Below, one piece after another: positions 53,394 to 61,982 of a DNA stretch of 64,000 bases. Made by a program: the position numbers and the translations under genes. Origin of the DNA: Selenomonas sp. Its GTDB lineage: Bacteria; Bacillota_C; Negativicutes; Selenomonadales; Selenomonadaceae. How positions within the stretch are numbered: the first letter of the stretch is position 1; each line of letters begins with the position of its first letter. The stretch spans positions 1 to 64,000 of the forward strand of contig NZ_JAILPX010000074.1 of assembly GCF_024699275.1 (NCBI RefSeq). The letters run 5' to 3'. Under the pieces are notes generated by a model. That model saw only the letters and a program-made list of their open reading frames with translations, made no database searches and was not told where the DNA came from.

Positions 53394-53594
53394 TCAATTT
53401 TCGCTTGCAAGACAACGCTCCCTCTTATAGGTTTCCAATCGCAACAGAAACTGTTTCTGTAAAGCCCGGAACCGATCTGCAGATATCACGATATTGCGTT
53501 TACGAGCACCGGCCATCTGGTCGATTTCCGCATCTTCCAGTTCCAAGATACCTGCGTCCTCTAACATCAATAATTCATCTGCCCTAATAATCAT
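53394..53594 (-). CDS. Small hypothetical protein
   Basis: 66 residues, not recognised. The first part is acidic and leucine-rich (ADELLMLEDAGILELEDAEIDQMAGARKR); the second is basic and helical (FRALQKQFLLRLETYKRERCL). GGGAGG lies 9 bases before the ATG, and a terminator follows, so it is likely expressed. A protein-binding helical role is possible. Confidence 0.55.
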   Translation of the reverse strand: MIIRADELLMLEDAGILELEDAEIDQMAGARKRNIVISADRFRALQKQFLLRLETYKRERCLASEN

Positions 53595-53704
53595 AATTTC
53601 ATTCCTCCCGATGTAGTGATTTTATCATTACATCCACATATACGATTAACAGGAGGCAGTATTACAGATTTCTTAAAAATTTTTTCAGCAGCAGCACAAA
53701 AGTT

Positions 53705-54487
53705 TTAATGGCCTTTTTTTGTCGGTGTGGATAGAGAAAATTTCGAAGCAAAGACACCGAACAGAGGCGTTTCACCATATAACAACCGTTCCTTTTCATC
53801 CCAGAGACGTTGCGTCAAATCAAATTCTGCATGAACTTCACCAAAGCCCAGTTGGCGCAGGATTTCCACATCCCAATAGGGGCGGTTGGTTCCACTGAGG
53901 GGAAGCTGTAACGGGTCCATTGGTTCTGTGATTTCAGCGGCGCTTTCCAAGGCGTCACCGTACTGGCGCAGGCATTCTGCTTTTCGGGCCTCCGCCCGCT
54001 GGGCCATGCCTTCGTCGTAGAGCGGCATATTCCAGTTGGCATCAAAGAGCAGCAATCGCCCGGAGGGCTGCAACAGACGCAGGCATTCGCGGTAGACCTG
54101 CCAGGGTTCGGACAGGGTCCAGGTCACATTGCGGCTCACGATGGCCGCAAAGGAGTTATCTGCAAAGTCCAGCTGGTTGATATCCATCTGCTGCAGGCGC
54201 ACATCCACACCGGCGCGGGCAATCATGGCTCGGGCTTGTCTGAGCATGCCTGTAGACGAATCCACGGCGGTTACCCGATAGCCCATCTTAGCCAGAATGA
54301 TGGAAAAAAAGGCTGGTCCGCAGCCTAAATCCAGAATGTCGTTCGCCCCCTGGGGCAATTTTTCCCGCAACAATTCCTGCCATGCTTCTACCCGGAAACT
54401 GGCCAGCTCGTCAGCAATGATTTGTCCATAGTTTTCTGCATCCTGGGTCCAATAACGGGCCATGCCGTTTTGATCCAATTCCGTCAT
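53705..54487 (-). CDS. Class I SAM-dependent methyltransferase
   Basis: 260 residues. The SAM-binding motif I is ILDLGCGPAFFSIILAKMGY, motif II is VTAVDSSTGMLRQAR, then MDINQLDFADNSFAAIVSRNVTWTL and LLQPSGRLLLFDANW. The Methyltransf_11 fold is clear; the substrate is unknown. It lies 30 bp downstream of the DUF1653 gene on the same strand, at the end of a short run with the macrodomain gene. Confidence 0.85.
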   Translation of the reverse strand: MTELDQNGMARYWTQDAENYGQIIADELASFRVEAWQELLREKLPQGANDILDLGCGPAFFSIILAKMGYRVTAVDSSTGMLRQARAMIARAGVDVRLQQMDINQLDFADNSFAAIVSRNVTWTLSEPWQVYRECLRLLQPSGRLLLFDANWNMPLYDEGMAQRAEARKAECLRQYGDALESAAEITEPMDPLQLPLSGTNRPYWDVEILRQLGFGEVHAEFDLTQRLWDEKERLLYGETPLFGVFASKFSLSTPTKKGH

Positions 54488-54517
54488 GTTTTCTCACCTG
54501 CGTTTTCGCATTTTTTC

Positions 54518-54811
54518 TTAGGTCTCATTTTTTCGATAAAACCGATAAACCTGTGTTACCTGAGGATATTTAGCGTGGTCCACTTCACTCATGAACATAT
54601 CCAGCGGCCGGCAAAATATGCCATAATCGCCATACAAGGCCTGATAGACACAATAGCGTTCCCGGGTTTCCGTATGGATTACGGGACAGGCAATAATCTT
54701 ATAGTCGTGCTCTTTGAAATGCTGCCAAAGCTCCCCTGCCTGGGGAATTTCCCGCTGATATTTCTTTTGGAGCAGTACACGCTGCTCCTGTAGTTCTTTT
54801 GATTCCTGCAT
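54518..54811 (-). CDS. DUF1653-family protein
   Basis: 97 residues. LWQHFKEHDYKIIACPVIHTETRERYCVYQALYGDYGIFCRPLDMFMSEVD is the DUF1653 signature. The family has no assigned biochemical role. It follows the macrodomain gene by 8 bp on the same strand. Confidence 0.82.
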   Translation of the reverse strand: MQESKELQEQRVLLQKKYQREIPQAGELWQHFKEHDYKIIACPVIHTETRERYCVYQALYGDYGIFCRPLDMFMSEVDHAKYPQVTQVYRFYRKNET

Positions 54812-54819
54812 GGCTCTCC

Positions 54820-55332
54820 CTACTCGCGCATTGCGCCATCATATATTAATTTCGTCCGTTCATCATACAGCACCCAGAGAATTTCCGTAAAGGCCTGGGG
54901 ATGTTTTTGTACCACCTCCCTGACCGTCTGTACGGCAATTTCTGCGGCCATTTGCACGGGGTAGGCATAGACACCGGTGGAAATGGAAGGAAAGGCCACG
55001 CTGGTAATGCCCTGCTTTTGGGCAAGGTCCAGGGAATTACGATAACACTGCGCCAACAGCTCGGCTTCATTCTGGTCACCGCCATGCCATACCGGCCCCA
55101 CCGTATGGATGATATAGTCACAGGGTAATTGGTAGGCCTTGGTCATCTTGGCCTGGCCGGTTTTGCAGCCCTTTAAGGTACGACATTCGGCCAAGAGCTC
55201 CGGCCCTGCTGCCCGGTGTATGGCACCGTCTACCCCGCCACCGCCCAACAGGCTTTCATTGGCCGCGTTAACAATGGCTGTGGCGTAATGTTTGGCGGTG
55301 ATATCTCCCAGCTCCGTCTTTAGAATCGTCAT
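54820..55332 (-). CDS. Macrodomain O-acetyl-ADP-ribose deacetylase (YmdB-like)
   Basis: 170 residues. Macrodomain motifs: [62 protein letters not shown], and [23 protein letters not shown]. It binds ADP-ribose and should hydrolyse O-acetyl-ADP-ribose or ADP-ribose esters on proteins or RNA. GGGGAGG precedes the ATG. Confidence 0.92.
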   Translation of the reverse strand: MTILKTELGDITAKHYATAIVNAANESLLGGGGVDGAIHRAAGPELLAECRTLKGCKTGQAKMTKAYQLPCDYIIHTVGPVWHGGDQNEAELLAQCYRNSLDLAQKQGITSVAFPSISTGVYAYPVQMAAEIAVQTVREVVQKHPQAFTEILWVLYDERTKLIYDGAMRE

Positions 55333-55407
55333 GGTAAAACCTCCCCTACTGGATTTTTATGAGATACTGCTTTCATTATCGCCGATTTTGCCTTTTTCAG
55401 CAAGTCG

Positions 55408-55452
55408 GGAATAGGAAAAAGATGAAGCCTTGGGAAGACCTCATCTTTTTCG
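55408..55452 (-). terminator. Terminator after the chromate-transporter genes
   Basis: GAAAAAGATGA and TCATCTTTTTC form an 11-bp stem downstream of the second chromate-transporter half on the minus strand. Confidence 0.5.
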
Positions 55453-55495
55453 CTGCGTTTATTTTTCTTGGTTGATAGCGTTAGATTATTAGTGG

Positions 55496-56068
55496 TCAGC
55501 AGAGAAATTGGCGCAGTACGCCCAAAACCAGCCCCGCGACGCCTGTGCCGGCTAGAATCTTGATAACGCCAATTTTCCTGCGTACAGCAAGCAAAGAAGC
55601 GGCCAGGATGACAATACCCAAGGGGTCAATGGTACTGAGGTCAGAAGGCAGGGTTTCCACATTCCAGAGGGCCAGCACCACAAAGCTGATGCCTGCGGCG
55701 GCAATCAGGGCCACTACTGCGGGGCGCAGGCCGTTGAGGATGCCGCGAATGGGACCGATATCCCCGTATTTGAAGAAGAGGTTGGCCAGGATGATGCCTA
55801 GGATAAAGGACGGTGTACAAAAGCCTACAGTGGCGCTGATGGCACCTGGAATGCCGGCAATCTTCATCCCCGCAAAGGTGGCGGCGTTAATGCCAATGGG
55901 CCCCGGGGTCATCTGGGAAATCGTAAAGATATCCACGAATTCGCTCAGGCTCATCCAATGGTAGGTGTCCACCACAGCATCCTGAATCAGCGGCATGGAT
56001 GCATAACCGCCGCCAACACAAAAAATCCCGACTTTCGCAAATTCCCAAAAAAGTGTCAAATAAATCAC
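55496..56068 (-). CDS. Chromate transporter, half-size subunit (second gene)
   Basis: About 190 residues with the single CHR domain: LFWEFAKVGIFCVGGGYASMPLIQD, ISQMTPGPIGINAATFAGMKIAG. It pairs with the next gene to make the two halves of a ChrA-like anion transporter. A GTG at 56068 has GGGAGG nine bases upstream; an earlier GTG at 56077 abuts that site. Real substrates of such pairs in anaerobes are often unproven. Confidence 0.87.
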   Translation of the reverse strand: MIYLTLFWEFAKVGIFCVGGGYASMPLIQDAVVDTYHWMSLSEFVDIFTISQMTPGPIGINAATFAGMKIAGIPGAISATVGFCTPSFILGIILANLFFKYGDIGPIRGILNGLRPAVVALIAAAGISFVVLALWNVETLPSDLSTIDPLGIVILAASLLAVRRKIGVIKILAGTGVAGLVLGVLRQFLC

Positions 56069-56083
56069 GGTCTTCACCCTCCC

Positions 56084-56671
56084 TTATTTTCCGTACTGAG
56101 CGCCGCGCAGGAACAACAGCCCTAAAATACCATCAATCACCACCAGCAGCATGATATTGATATCAAAATAGAAGTTGGCGACAAAGGTACCGGCAATAAT
56201 GGCCAGTGGCCAGAGCAGCCGTTTCTTGACCTGCTTCTGCAACAGGTCAATGGCTACATTGACAATCAATGCCGTAGCACCACACTGCATGCCCTTCAAG
56301 GCGTAACGTACATAAGGATTGGATGCAAACCAGTCATAGGCACAGGAAATGACGGATAAGGTAATGAGGGGCGGCAGAATAGTGGCCGATAAGGCCGTAA
56401 GTGCCCCCAGGACACCTGCCATACGGTAACCCAGGATAATGGAGGCATTGACGGCCACCACACCTGGCATGGACTGGGCGATGGATACGAGATTCAGGGT
56501 TTCCTTATCGTTTAGCCAGCCATACTCATCCACATATTTGGCCCGCAATAGCGGAATGATGACAAAACCGCCCCCCACGGTAAAGGCACTGATGAGAAAG
56601 GTGGATTGGAAGAGTTTCCAATAGAAATTTGGGCAGGATGCGACAACGGATTGCATTTCTTCGTTGGACAT
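56084..56671 (-). CDS. Chromate transporter, half-size subunit (first gene)
   Basis: 195 residues with a CHR domain: FWKL-type start (YWKLFQSTFLISAFTVGGGFVIIPLL), SIAQSMPGVVAVNASIILGYRMAGVLGA. GGAGG lies upstream of the ATG. It abuts the LysR stop and lies just before the second half gene, giving a LysR-chr-chr unit. Confidence 0.87.
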   Translation of the reverse strand: MSNEEMQSVVASCPNFYWKLFQSTFLISAFTVGGGFVIIPLLRAKYVDEYGWLNDKETLNLVSIAQSMPGVVAVNASIILGYRMAGVLGALTALSATILPPLITLSVISCAYDWFASNPYVRYALKGMQCGATALIVNVAIDLLQKQVKKRLLWPLAIIAGTFVANFYFDINIMLLVVIDGILGLLFLRGAQYGK

Positions 56672-56672
56672 G

Positions 56673-57581
56673 TTATTGTTCCTCCTGTTTTGTATTTTCT
56701 TCTGTCGTCAAAGGCAGGCCACAAAGAGCCTTCATGAATTGGTCCCCAATCTTAGATAAGGGAGAATTGCGGCGCCAGACGACGGCAATATGGTTTTCCA
56801 AGGCCGGTTCGTCGATTATTTTACAGTGTAGGTGCTCATGGGCGGCCAGGTCCACTGCAGAAGCTGGTGCTATGCCTATTCCCAGACCGGCATTGGCCCA
56901 GAGAATGGTGGTACGGGCATCGTCATTGCGACAATAGATTTCCGGTGTAATCTGTTTCTGATCAAAGACGGCCTGCAGGACCTGCTGGAAGCGCCGATAG
57001 ATAATCAAGGGCCGTTGATGCAGTTCCTCGACGGTAATTCTTTCCCGCTGGGTACACCAATCCAGTTCCTCCGTCATAAAGGCGGCCATGGGCTCTGTAT
57101 TCAGGAACCGGCAATTGAATTGACTGGTATTGAAGGGGGTCCGGACAATGCCGATTTCGATAATCCCCTTTTCCAGTTCTTCAATCAATTGATAGGTATT
57201 GGCATCGTGAATTTCAAAATGGACATGGGGATATTCCCGGTGGAAGTTCTGCATGCCGGGACTTAGCAGGATGCTGCCGGAAGAGGATATGGTACCGATG
57301 GACAAGGTTCCCTGCAGCGTCTGGCTGAGTTCACCGATTTCCCGGGTCGTGGTTTCGGCCAGGTCCAACAGCTGCTGTGCTCGGCGGGCCAGCAATCGTC
57401 CCCCCTCTGTGAGTTCGATAAACTGGGAACCGCGCCTAAAAAGCTGGGTTCCCAATTCATTTTCCAACAATTTCATCTGGTGAGACAAAGGCGGCTGGGT
57501 CATGTTGAGCTTCTTGGCGGCTGCAGTGATTTGCTGTTCCCTGACAATGGTCAGAAAATAATTTAATTGCTTTAAGTCCAT
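56673..57581 (-). CDS. LysR-family transcriptional regulator
   Basis: 302 residues. The N-terminal winged helix-turn-helix is MDLKQLNYFLTIVREQQITAAAKKLNMTQPPLSHQMKLLENELGTQLFRR; the C-terminal effector domain is of the periplasmic-binding type (GTLSIGTISSSGSILL). It is co-oriented with and directly upstream of the two transporter genes, an unusual non-divergent arrangement that suggests it autoregulates them. The inducer is unknown. Confidence 0.9.
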   Translation of the reverse strand: MDLKQLNYFLTIVREQQITAAAKKLNMTQPPLSHQMKLLENELGTQLFRRGSQFIELTEGGRLLARRAQQLLDLAETTTREIGELSQTLQGTLSIGTISSSGSILLSPGMQNFHREYPHVHFEIHDANTYQLIEELEKGIIEIGIVRTPFNTSQFNCRFLNTEPMAAFMTEELDWCTQRERITVEELHQRPLIIYRRFQQVLQAVFDQKQITPEIYCRNDDARTTILWANAGLGIGIAPASAVDLAAHEHLHCKIIDEPALENHIAVVWRRNSPLSKIGDQFMKALCGLPLTTEENTKQEEQ

Positions 57582-57597
57582 ATTCGCTCCTTTCTTT

Positions 57598-57650
57598 TAT
57601 TATATATTTTTTATATGCAGTATTTGATAAATATATTTTTTATATATCTA
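57598..57650. promoter_or_regulatory. AT-rich repeats upstream of lysR (candidate operator)
   Basis: ATATATTTTTTATAT occurs twice in direct orientation just upstream of the LysR start, a likely promoter/operator region. Specific hexamers cannot be resolved. Confidence 0.35.
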
Positions 57651-57749
57651 TATGTACATCATACCGCTATTTTTCATATTTGACAAGAAACTTTGCTGGA
57701 TAAATAGAACAAGGCGCTTTTTAACAGATGAGAAAGGGAAGTCCATGTC

Positions 57750-57990
57750 AATAGTATTTCGTTCATGCGTGGTTCGGGGCAAGCGGGGGAGTAATTTTCT
57801 GTTTCCCGCCAAAACGAACCCTTTGGAAAATAGCGCGGTCCAGTTACCTGCCCGGCGCAGGTGGCTAAAAAGCCCATATGTTTGCTTGTGGGCCATTTAG
57901 TGGGACGGCGAAAAGTATTACCACCTCCGCGCCAACTGCGCTGTAACAAAAAAAGGAGGCACGCAGCAACAGTGACAAACTGCAATTTGT
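57750..57990. repeat. Dispersed intergenic repeat, copy 2 (long form)
   Basis: It shares both ends with 6390-6487 but carries an extra ~140 bp between AAGCGGGGGA (57781-57790) and GCCAACTGCGCTGTAAC (57931-57947). A 106-codon minus-strand frame crosses it, but without a ribosome site. With the palindrome at 58013 it fills most of the 57582-58132 gap. Confidence 0.7.
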
Positions 57991-58012
57991 CCAAAATGCA
58001 CCGATAATTTTA

Positions 58013-58062
58013 CAGAGCCCTCCATAAGTTAAATCAAAAAATCTAACTTATGGAGGGCTCTG
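58013..58062. repeat. Palindromic hairpin, copy 2
   Basis: CAGAGCCCTCCATAAGTTA (58013-58031) pairs with a TCTAACTTATGGAGGGCTCTG-type arm (58042-58062). It matches 6287-6334, but its asymmetric parts are inverted relative to the neighbouring dispersed repeat. It lies just downstream of hutD and may end the hut operon. Confidence 0.8.
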
Positions 58063-58132
58063 CATTTTGTGTCAGCGCACTACATAGTAATGAAAAGGGA
58101 TAGTTCGCAGTCCCTTTGATTTATGATGGTAA

Positions 58133-58705
58133 TTATTTTTGATTCAATGCAATATGAATCAAATGGGTGCTTTGTTGGTTTATTTGTTTAAGTTTGTAGG
58201 CCATAGAACCCTGGATATGCAAAAGCTCCCCTTTTTTCAGCAGAATCTCTTCTGTATCAGCATAGAGAAGAAAATCCCCATCATAGGCATAGAAAAAATC
58301 TGTGCCAACCGTCGAGTGTTGCCAATTTTCTCTGGTAATACATTGGATGGTTATTTGGAAAGGCGCTTCTTTATGCCACATCACGTTAAAATCCTGACAA
58401 ATTCCCTGACTGATGGTTGTTACTCCCCCATCAAAATAATGGGGCTGGAAGGGTTGCAGCCTTTGAAACTCTCCTGGTCCATGCCGCAAACTGACCTGTC
58501 CTGACAGTACCATCAGACAGCGTTGGTATTCCGGTAAATTCGTGAAAATGGATGTTTCGGCTTCTACAGTAGCTGTACTGATTCGTAAGGTAAAATTCCT
58601 TTGCTTATAAGAACTGGTGGGTTCCTGCAGGTATAGTTCTCTAGTCAGGCCGCCAGACCAGGCAGTTGTGTGCTGTTCAGCAGGGACGATGATGTGGTAA
58701 TTCAC
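58133..58705 (-). CDS. hutD: HutD-family protein
   Basis: About 190 residues of cupin type: TTAWSGGLTRELYLQEP, NFTLRISTATVEAETSIFTNLPEYQRCLMVLSGQVSLRH, FQPHYFDGGVTT, DFNVMWHKEA. HutD proteins accompany histidine-degradation genes and may limit urocanate-driven induction. GTG 58705 has GGAGGAG six bases upstream and lies inside the end of hutI, so the genes are coupled. Confidence 0.8.
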   Translation of the reverse strand: MNYHIIVPAEQHTTAWSGGLTRELYLQEPTSSYKQRNFTLRISTATVEAETSIFTNLPEYQRCLMVLSGQVSLRHGPGEFQRLQPFQPHYFDGGVTTISQGICQDFNVMWHKEAPFQITIQCITRENWQHSTVGTDFFYAYDGDFLLYADTEEILLKKGELLHIQGSMAYKLKQINQQSTHLIHIALNQK

Positions 58706-59942
58706 AGGCAACTCCTCCTTTGAATACGTTTTCCACCAGGTTAACGCCGGTCTTATAGGCCAAATAGCGGTAATCCGGTGCGTTGAGCAGGAGAATATCT
58801 GCTTGTTTACCGGCCTCGAGACTGCCGATTTCAGCGGCTTTACCTAAGGCGGCAGCACCATTCAGCGTCATGCCTGTCAATACTTCGGCAGTAGTCATTT
58901 GCATTTGGATGACCGACAGAGCAAAAAGCAGCGCTGTGGAATAGGTATAGCAGCTCCCTGGATTGAAATCACTGGCCAAGGCCACAGCGGCGCCCTGTTG
59001 GATAAGCTGGCGGGCCGGTGCATAGGGACGGCGCATGCAAAAGGCCGTAGCCGGCAGCAGGACCGCAATGGTATTACTGTCCGCCAAGCGATGAATATCC
59101 TCGTGACTTATGGACAGCAGATGGTCTGCTGACAGGGCATTCAGTTCACAGGCCAGACCGGCACCACCGATGGAGGTCATTTCGTCGGCGTGAAGCTTTA
59201 AGGAAAAACCAAGTTCCTTAGCCCGCTCCAGAATTGCCCGGCTTTGTGCCAAATTGAACACCCCTTTTTCACAGAATACATCCACGTAGTCCGCTAAAGC
59301 ACGTTCTTCAATTTGGGGCAGCATGTTTTCTCGGATAAAATCCACATACCCATTACTGTTTTTCGCATATTCTGGCGGCACTGCATGAGCCCCCAGATAA
59401 GTGCGAAGAATAGTAATGGGCTGTTCCTGATCCAAGCGTTTCATTACGGCCAGTTGTTTTAATTCATCCGGCTCATTCAATCCGTAGCCGCTTTTCCCTT
59501 CCAAAGTGGTAATGCCAAATTGAAGCATTTCCTGCAGTGTTTCTTTCCCTTGTTGGAATAATTCTTCAGCGGATGCTTCTCGTACGGCCTGCATGGTACT
59601 GCAGATACCTCCACCCTTAGCCAAAAGGTCCAAATAAGCCACGCCTGCCAATCGTTCATCAAATTCCTGAGCACGGGTACCTGCAAAGAGAAAATGGGTA
59701 TGGGCATCCACAAAACCAGGGATAGCGCATTTATTTTTGGCATCCACCCAATGAATCTCCGGTAAGTCTGGCAAGGCTGCTATCACAGTGGAATCACTGT
59801 CAACCATGCGGATCTTATCCCCAGCAATCCAAATTGCACCATCTTCAATCAGGCGCAATTGTTTCATCTGTGGCCCCCTGCGGGCTGTTTGGCCTATGGG
59901 GGTGGCAATCTGGTGAATATGGCGCAATACCGTATGTTTCAT
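58677..59942 (-). CDS. hutI: Imidazolonepropionase
   Basis: About 421 residues. An amidohydrolase with VDAHTHFLFAGTRAQEFDERLAG (metal HxH), GKSGYGLNEPDELKQL, LKLHADEMTSIGGAGLACEL, ALASDFNPGSCYT and a C-terminal MTLNGAAALG. It opens imidazolonepropionate to N-formimino-L-glutamate, the third step of histidine degradation. ATG 59942 has GAGGTG upstream; the hutU stop lies only five bases before it. Confidence 0.95.
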   Translation of the reverse strand: MKHTVLRHIHQIATPIGQTARRGPQMKQLRLIEDGAIWIAGDKIRMVDSDSTVIAALPDLPEIHWVDAKNKCAIPGFVDAHTHFLFAGTRAQEFDERLAGVAYLDLLAKGGGICSTMQAVREASAEELFQQGKETLQEMLQFGITTLEGKSGYGLNEPDELKQLAVMKRLDQEQPITILRTYLGAHAVPPEYAKNSNGYVDFIRENMLPQIEERALADYVDVFCEKGVFNLAQSRAILERAKELGFSLKLHADEMTSIGGAGLACELNALSADHLLSISHEDIHRLADSNTIAVLLPATAFCMRRPYAPARQLIQQGAAVALASDFNPGSCYTYSTALLFALSVIQMQMTTAEVLTGMTLNGAAALGKAAEIGSLEAGKQADILLLNAPDYRYLAYKTGVNLVENVFKGGVACELPHHRPC

Positions 59943-59947
59943 GAATA

Positions 59948-61969
59948 TCACCTCATCGACTGAAAATGGGTGGCTACGGCCTGGGCGACCATTTGCTCAT
60001 CAGCTAGACATGGTTCGGTGATATGGCTTTCGCCGGCAAAATCCTGATTGTATTTGCGCACAGTTTCCAGCGAATGGATATTGCGTGCCCAGCTCCTGCG
60101 GGCTACACCTCCCATGACATCCCAAAGCAGGGCACTGCGGATGATGTCATCTACCCGTTTACTGCCGTCCAGTACCAGACCAAAACCACCATTGATGGAT
60201 TTGCCGATACCTACGCCACCGCCGTTATGCAGGGCACAGAGGCTCATGCCCCGGGCTGCATTGCCGGCATAACACTGAATGGCCATATCCGCCATAACAT
60301 TGCTGCCATCTTTGATGTTGGCAGTTTCCCGGAAAGGAGAATCCGTACCACTGACATCGTGGTGGTCCCTCCCCATCATGACGGGACCAATCTTTCCTTC
60401 CCGTACCAGTTCATTGAATTTCAAGGCAATCCGTATACGTCCTTCTGCATCCTGATAGAGTATACGAGCCTGGGTACCTACCACCAGCTGATTCTTTTCG
60501 GCATCGCGAATCCAATTGTAATTATCCCGGTCCTGATAGCGCCGGTTCGGATCGATACAAGCCATGGCGGCTTTATCGGTGGCGATGAGGTCTTCTGGCT
60601 TACCGCTCAGACATACCCAGCGAAAGGGGCCATACCCATAATCGAAGAGCTGAGGACCCATGATATCTTCCACATAGGAAGGCAGGGTAAAACCATCCTT
60701 GTCATCGATGCCATTCCTGGAAAGTTCCTTGACTCCGGCATCGTAGACGGCCTTGAGGAACGCATTTCCATAATCGAAAAAATAAGTCCCTTCATTCACA
60801 CAGGCACGAATCAGTTCGTAATGATGACGCAGGCTTTTATTGACCAGTTCTATGAACTGCGGGCGATCAGCAGCCAGCATGGTCGTACGCTGAGCAAAGG
60901 TCAGGCCCTGAGGACAATATCCTCCATCGTAGACTGCATGGCAAGAGGTTTGATCACTTAGGAGGTCTACATGGATGTGCTGGTTCACCACATATTCCAA
61001 TAAATCCACGATATTTCCTTCATAGGCAATCGATACGGCTTGATTTCTGGCCTGATGTTTTTTCACCGAAGCAAATACCTGATCCAAATCCTGATAGCGT
61101 TCCTGGACCCACCCCTGAGTCTGCCGCGTATCGATACGGGAAGCATCCACTTCAGCAATAACCCCAATGCCGCCGGCAATTTCCACGGCCTTGGGCTGAG
61201 CGCCGCTCATCCCTCCCAGGCCGGAGCTGATAAAGAGTTTTCCCCGCAAATCGCCGTCATGGGGAATTCCCAAATGCAAGCGGCCTGCATTCAGCAGGGT
61301 ATTGTAAGTTCCATGGACAATTCCCTGGGGGCCGATATACATCCAGCCCCCTGCGGTCATCTGACCGTAGTTGGCTACCCCCATTTCCTCGGCAATCTCC
61401 CAATCCTGCTGATTGTCGAACATCCCCACCATCATGGCATTGGTGATGATGACTCTGGGCGCATCGGGGCGGGACTTGAAGAGGCCTAAAGGATGACCAG
61501 ATTCCACCACCAGGGTCTGTTGGTCCGTCATGACCTGCAGGTATTTCTGGATCAGACGATACTGCAGCCAGTTCTGACAGACACTTCCCGTTTCCCCATA
61601 GGTTACCAGTTCATAAGGATAAAGAGCCACTTCGAAATCCAAATTGTTGTCCATCATGACCTGAAAAGCCTTTCCTTCCAAGCAATGGCCCGGGTACGCG
61701 GTAATGGGCTTACCATAGATGCGTCCCTGGGGACGGAAGCGATAGGCATAAATACGACCATAGGTGGTCAGTTCCTGAAGAAATTCGGGAATCAAGGCTT
61801 CGTGCAGACTGGGGTCCACATAGCGCAGGGCATTCTTTAGGGCGGTCTCGGTCTGCGCCTGAGTCAAATGAAAGCCCCGGGATGGTGCCCGCCGTATTCC
61901 GGGGACAAAGGAAGGCATTTTCGGCAGGATTTTTTCTGGTTCAATGGTAAAGCGATGTTCTTCATACAT
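59948..61969 (-). CDS. hutU: Urocanate hydratase
   Basis: About 673 residues, longer than the ~555 of the common bacterial form, as expected for the larger anaerobe type. Motifs include YGRIYAYRFRPQGRIYGKPITAYPG, ANYGQMTAGGWMYIGPQGIVHGT, LFISSGLGGMSGAQPKA for NAD binding, IGPVMMGRDHHDVSGTDSP and ALHNGGGVGIGKSINGGFG. It converts urocanate to imidazolonepropionate using tightly bound NAD. AAGGAG lies nine bases before ATG 61969. Confidence 0.94.
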   Translation of the reverse strand: MYEEHRFTIEPEKILPKMPSFVPGIRRAPSRGFHLTQAQTETALKNALRYVDPSLHEALIPEFLQELTTYGRIYAYRFRPQGRIYGKPITAYPGHCLEGKAFQVMMDNNLDFEVALYPYELVTYGETGSVCQNWLQYRLIQKYLQVMTDQQTLVVESGHPLGLFKSRPDAPRVIITNAMMVGMFDNQQDWEIAEEMGVANYGQMTAGGWMYIGPQGIVHGTYNTLLNAGRLHLGIPHDGDLRGKLFISSGLGGMSGAQPKAVEIAGGIGVIAEVDASRIDTRQTQGWVQERYQDLDQVFASVKKHQARNQAVSIAYEGNIVDLLEYVVNQHIHVDLLSDQTSCHAVYDGGYCPQGLTFAQRTTMLAADRPQFIELVNKSLRHHYELIRACVNEGTYFFDYGNAFLKAVYDAGVKELSRNGIDDKDGFTLPSYVEDIMGPQLFDYGYGPFRWVCLSGKPEDLIATDKAAMACIDPNRRYQDRDNYNWIRDAEKNQLVVGTQARILYQDAEGRIRIALKFNELVREGKIGPVMMGRDHHDVSGTDSPFRETANIKDGSNVMADMAIQCYAGNAARGMSLCALHNGGGVGIGKSINGGFGLVLDGSKRVDDIIRSALLWDVMGGVARRSWARNIHSLETVRKYNQDFAGESHITEPCLADEQMVAQAVATHFQSMR

Positions 61970-61982
61970 ATTCAACAGCTCC

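Noticed and set aside
57674..57994. 106-codon minus-strand frame across the dispersed repeat
   Set aside because: No ribosome site, and the other repeat copy has the frame broken; better explained as non-coding repeat.
60023..60961. 312-codon plus-strand frame
   Set aside because: Antisense to hutU, which is intact.
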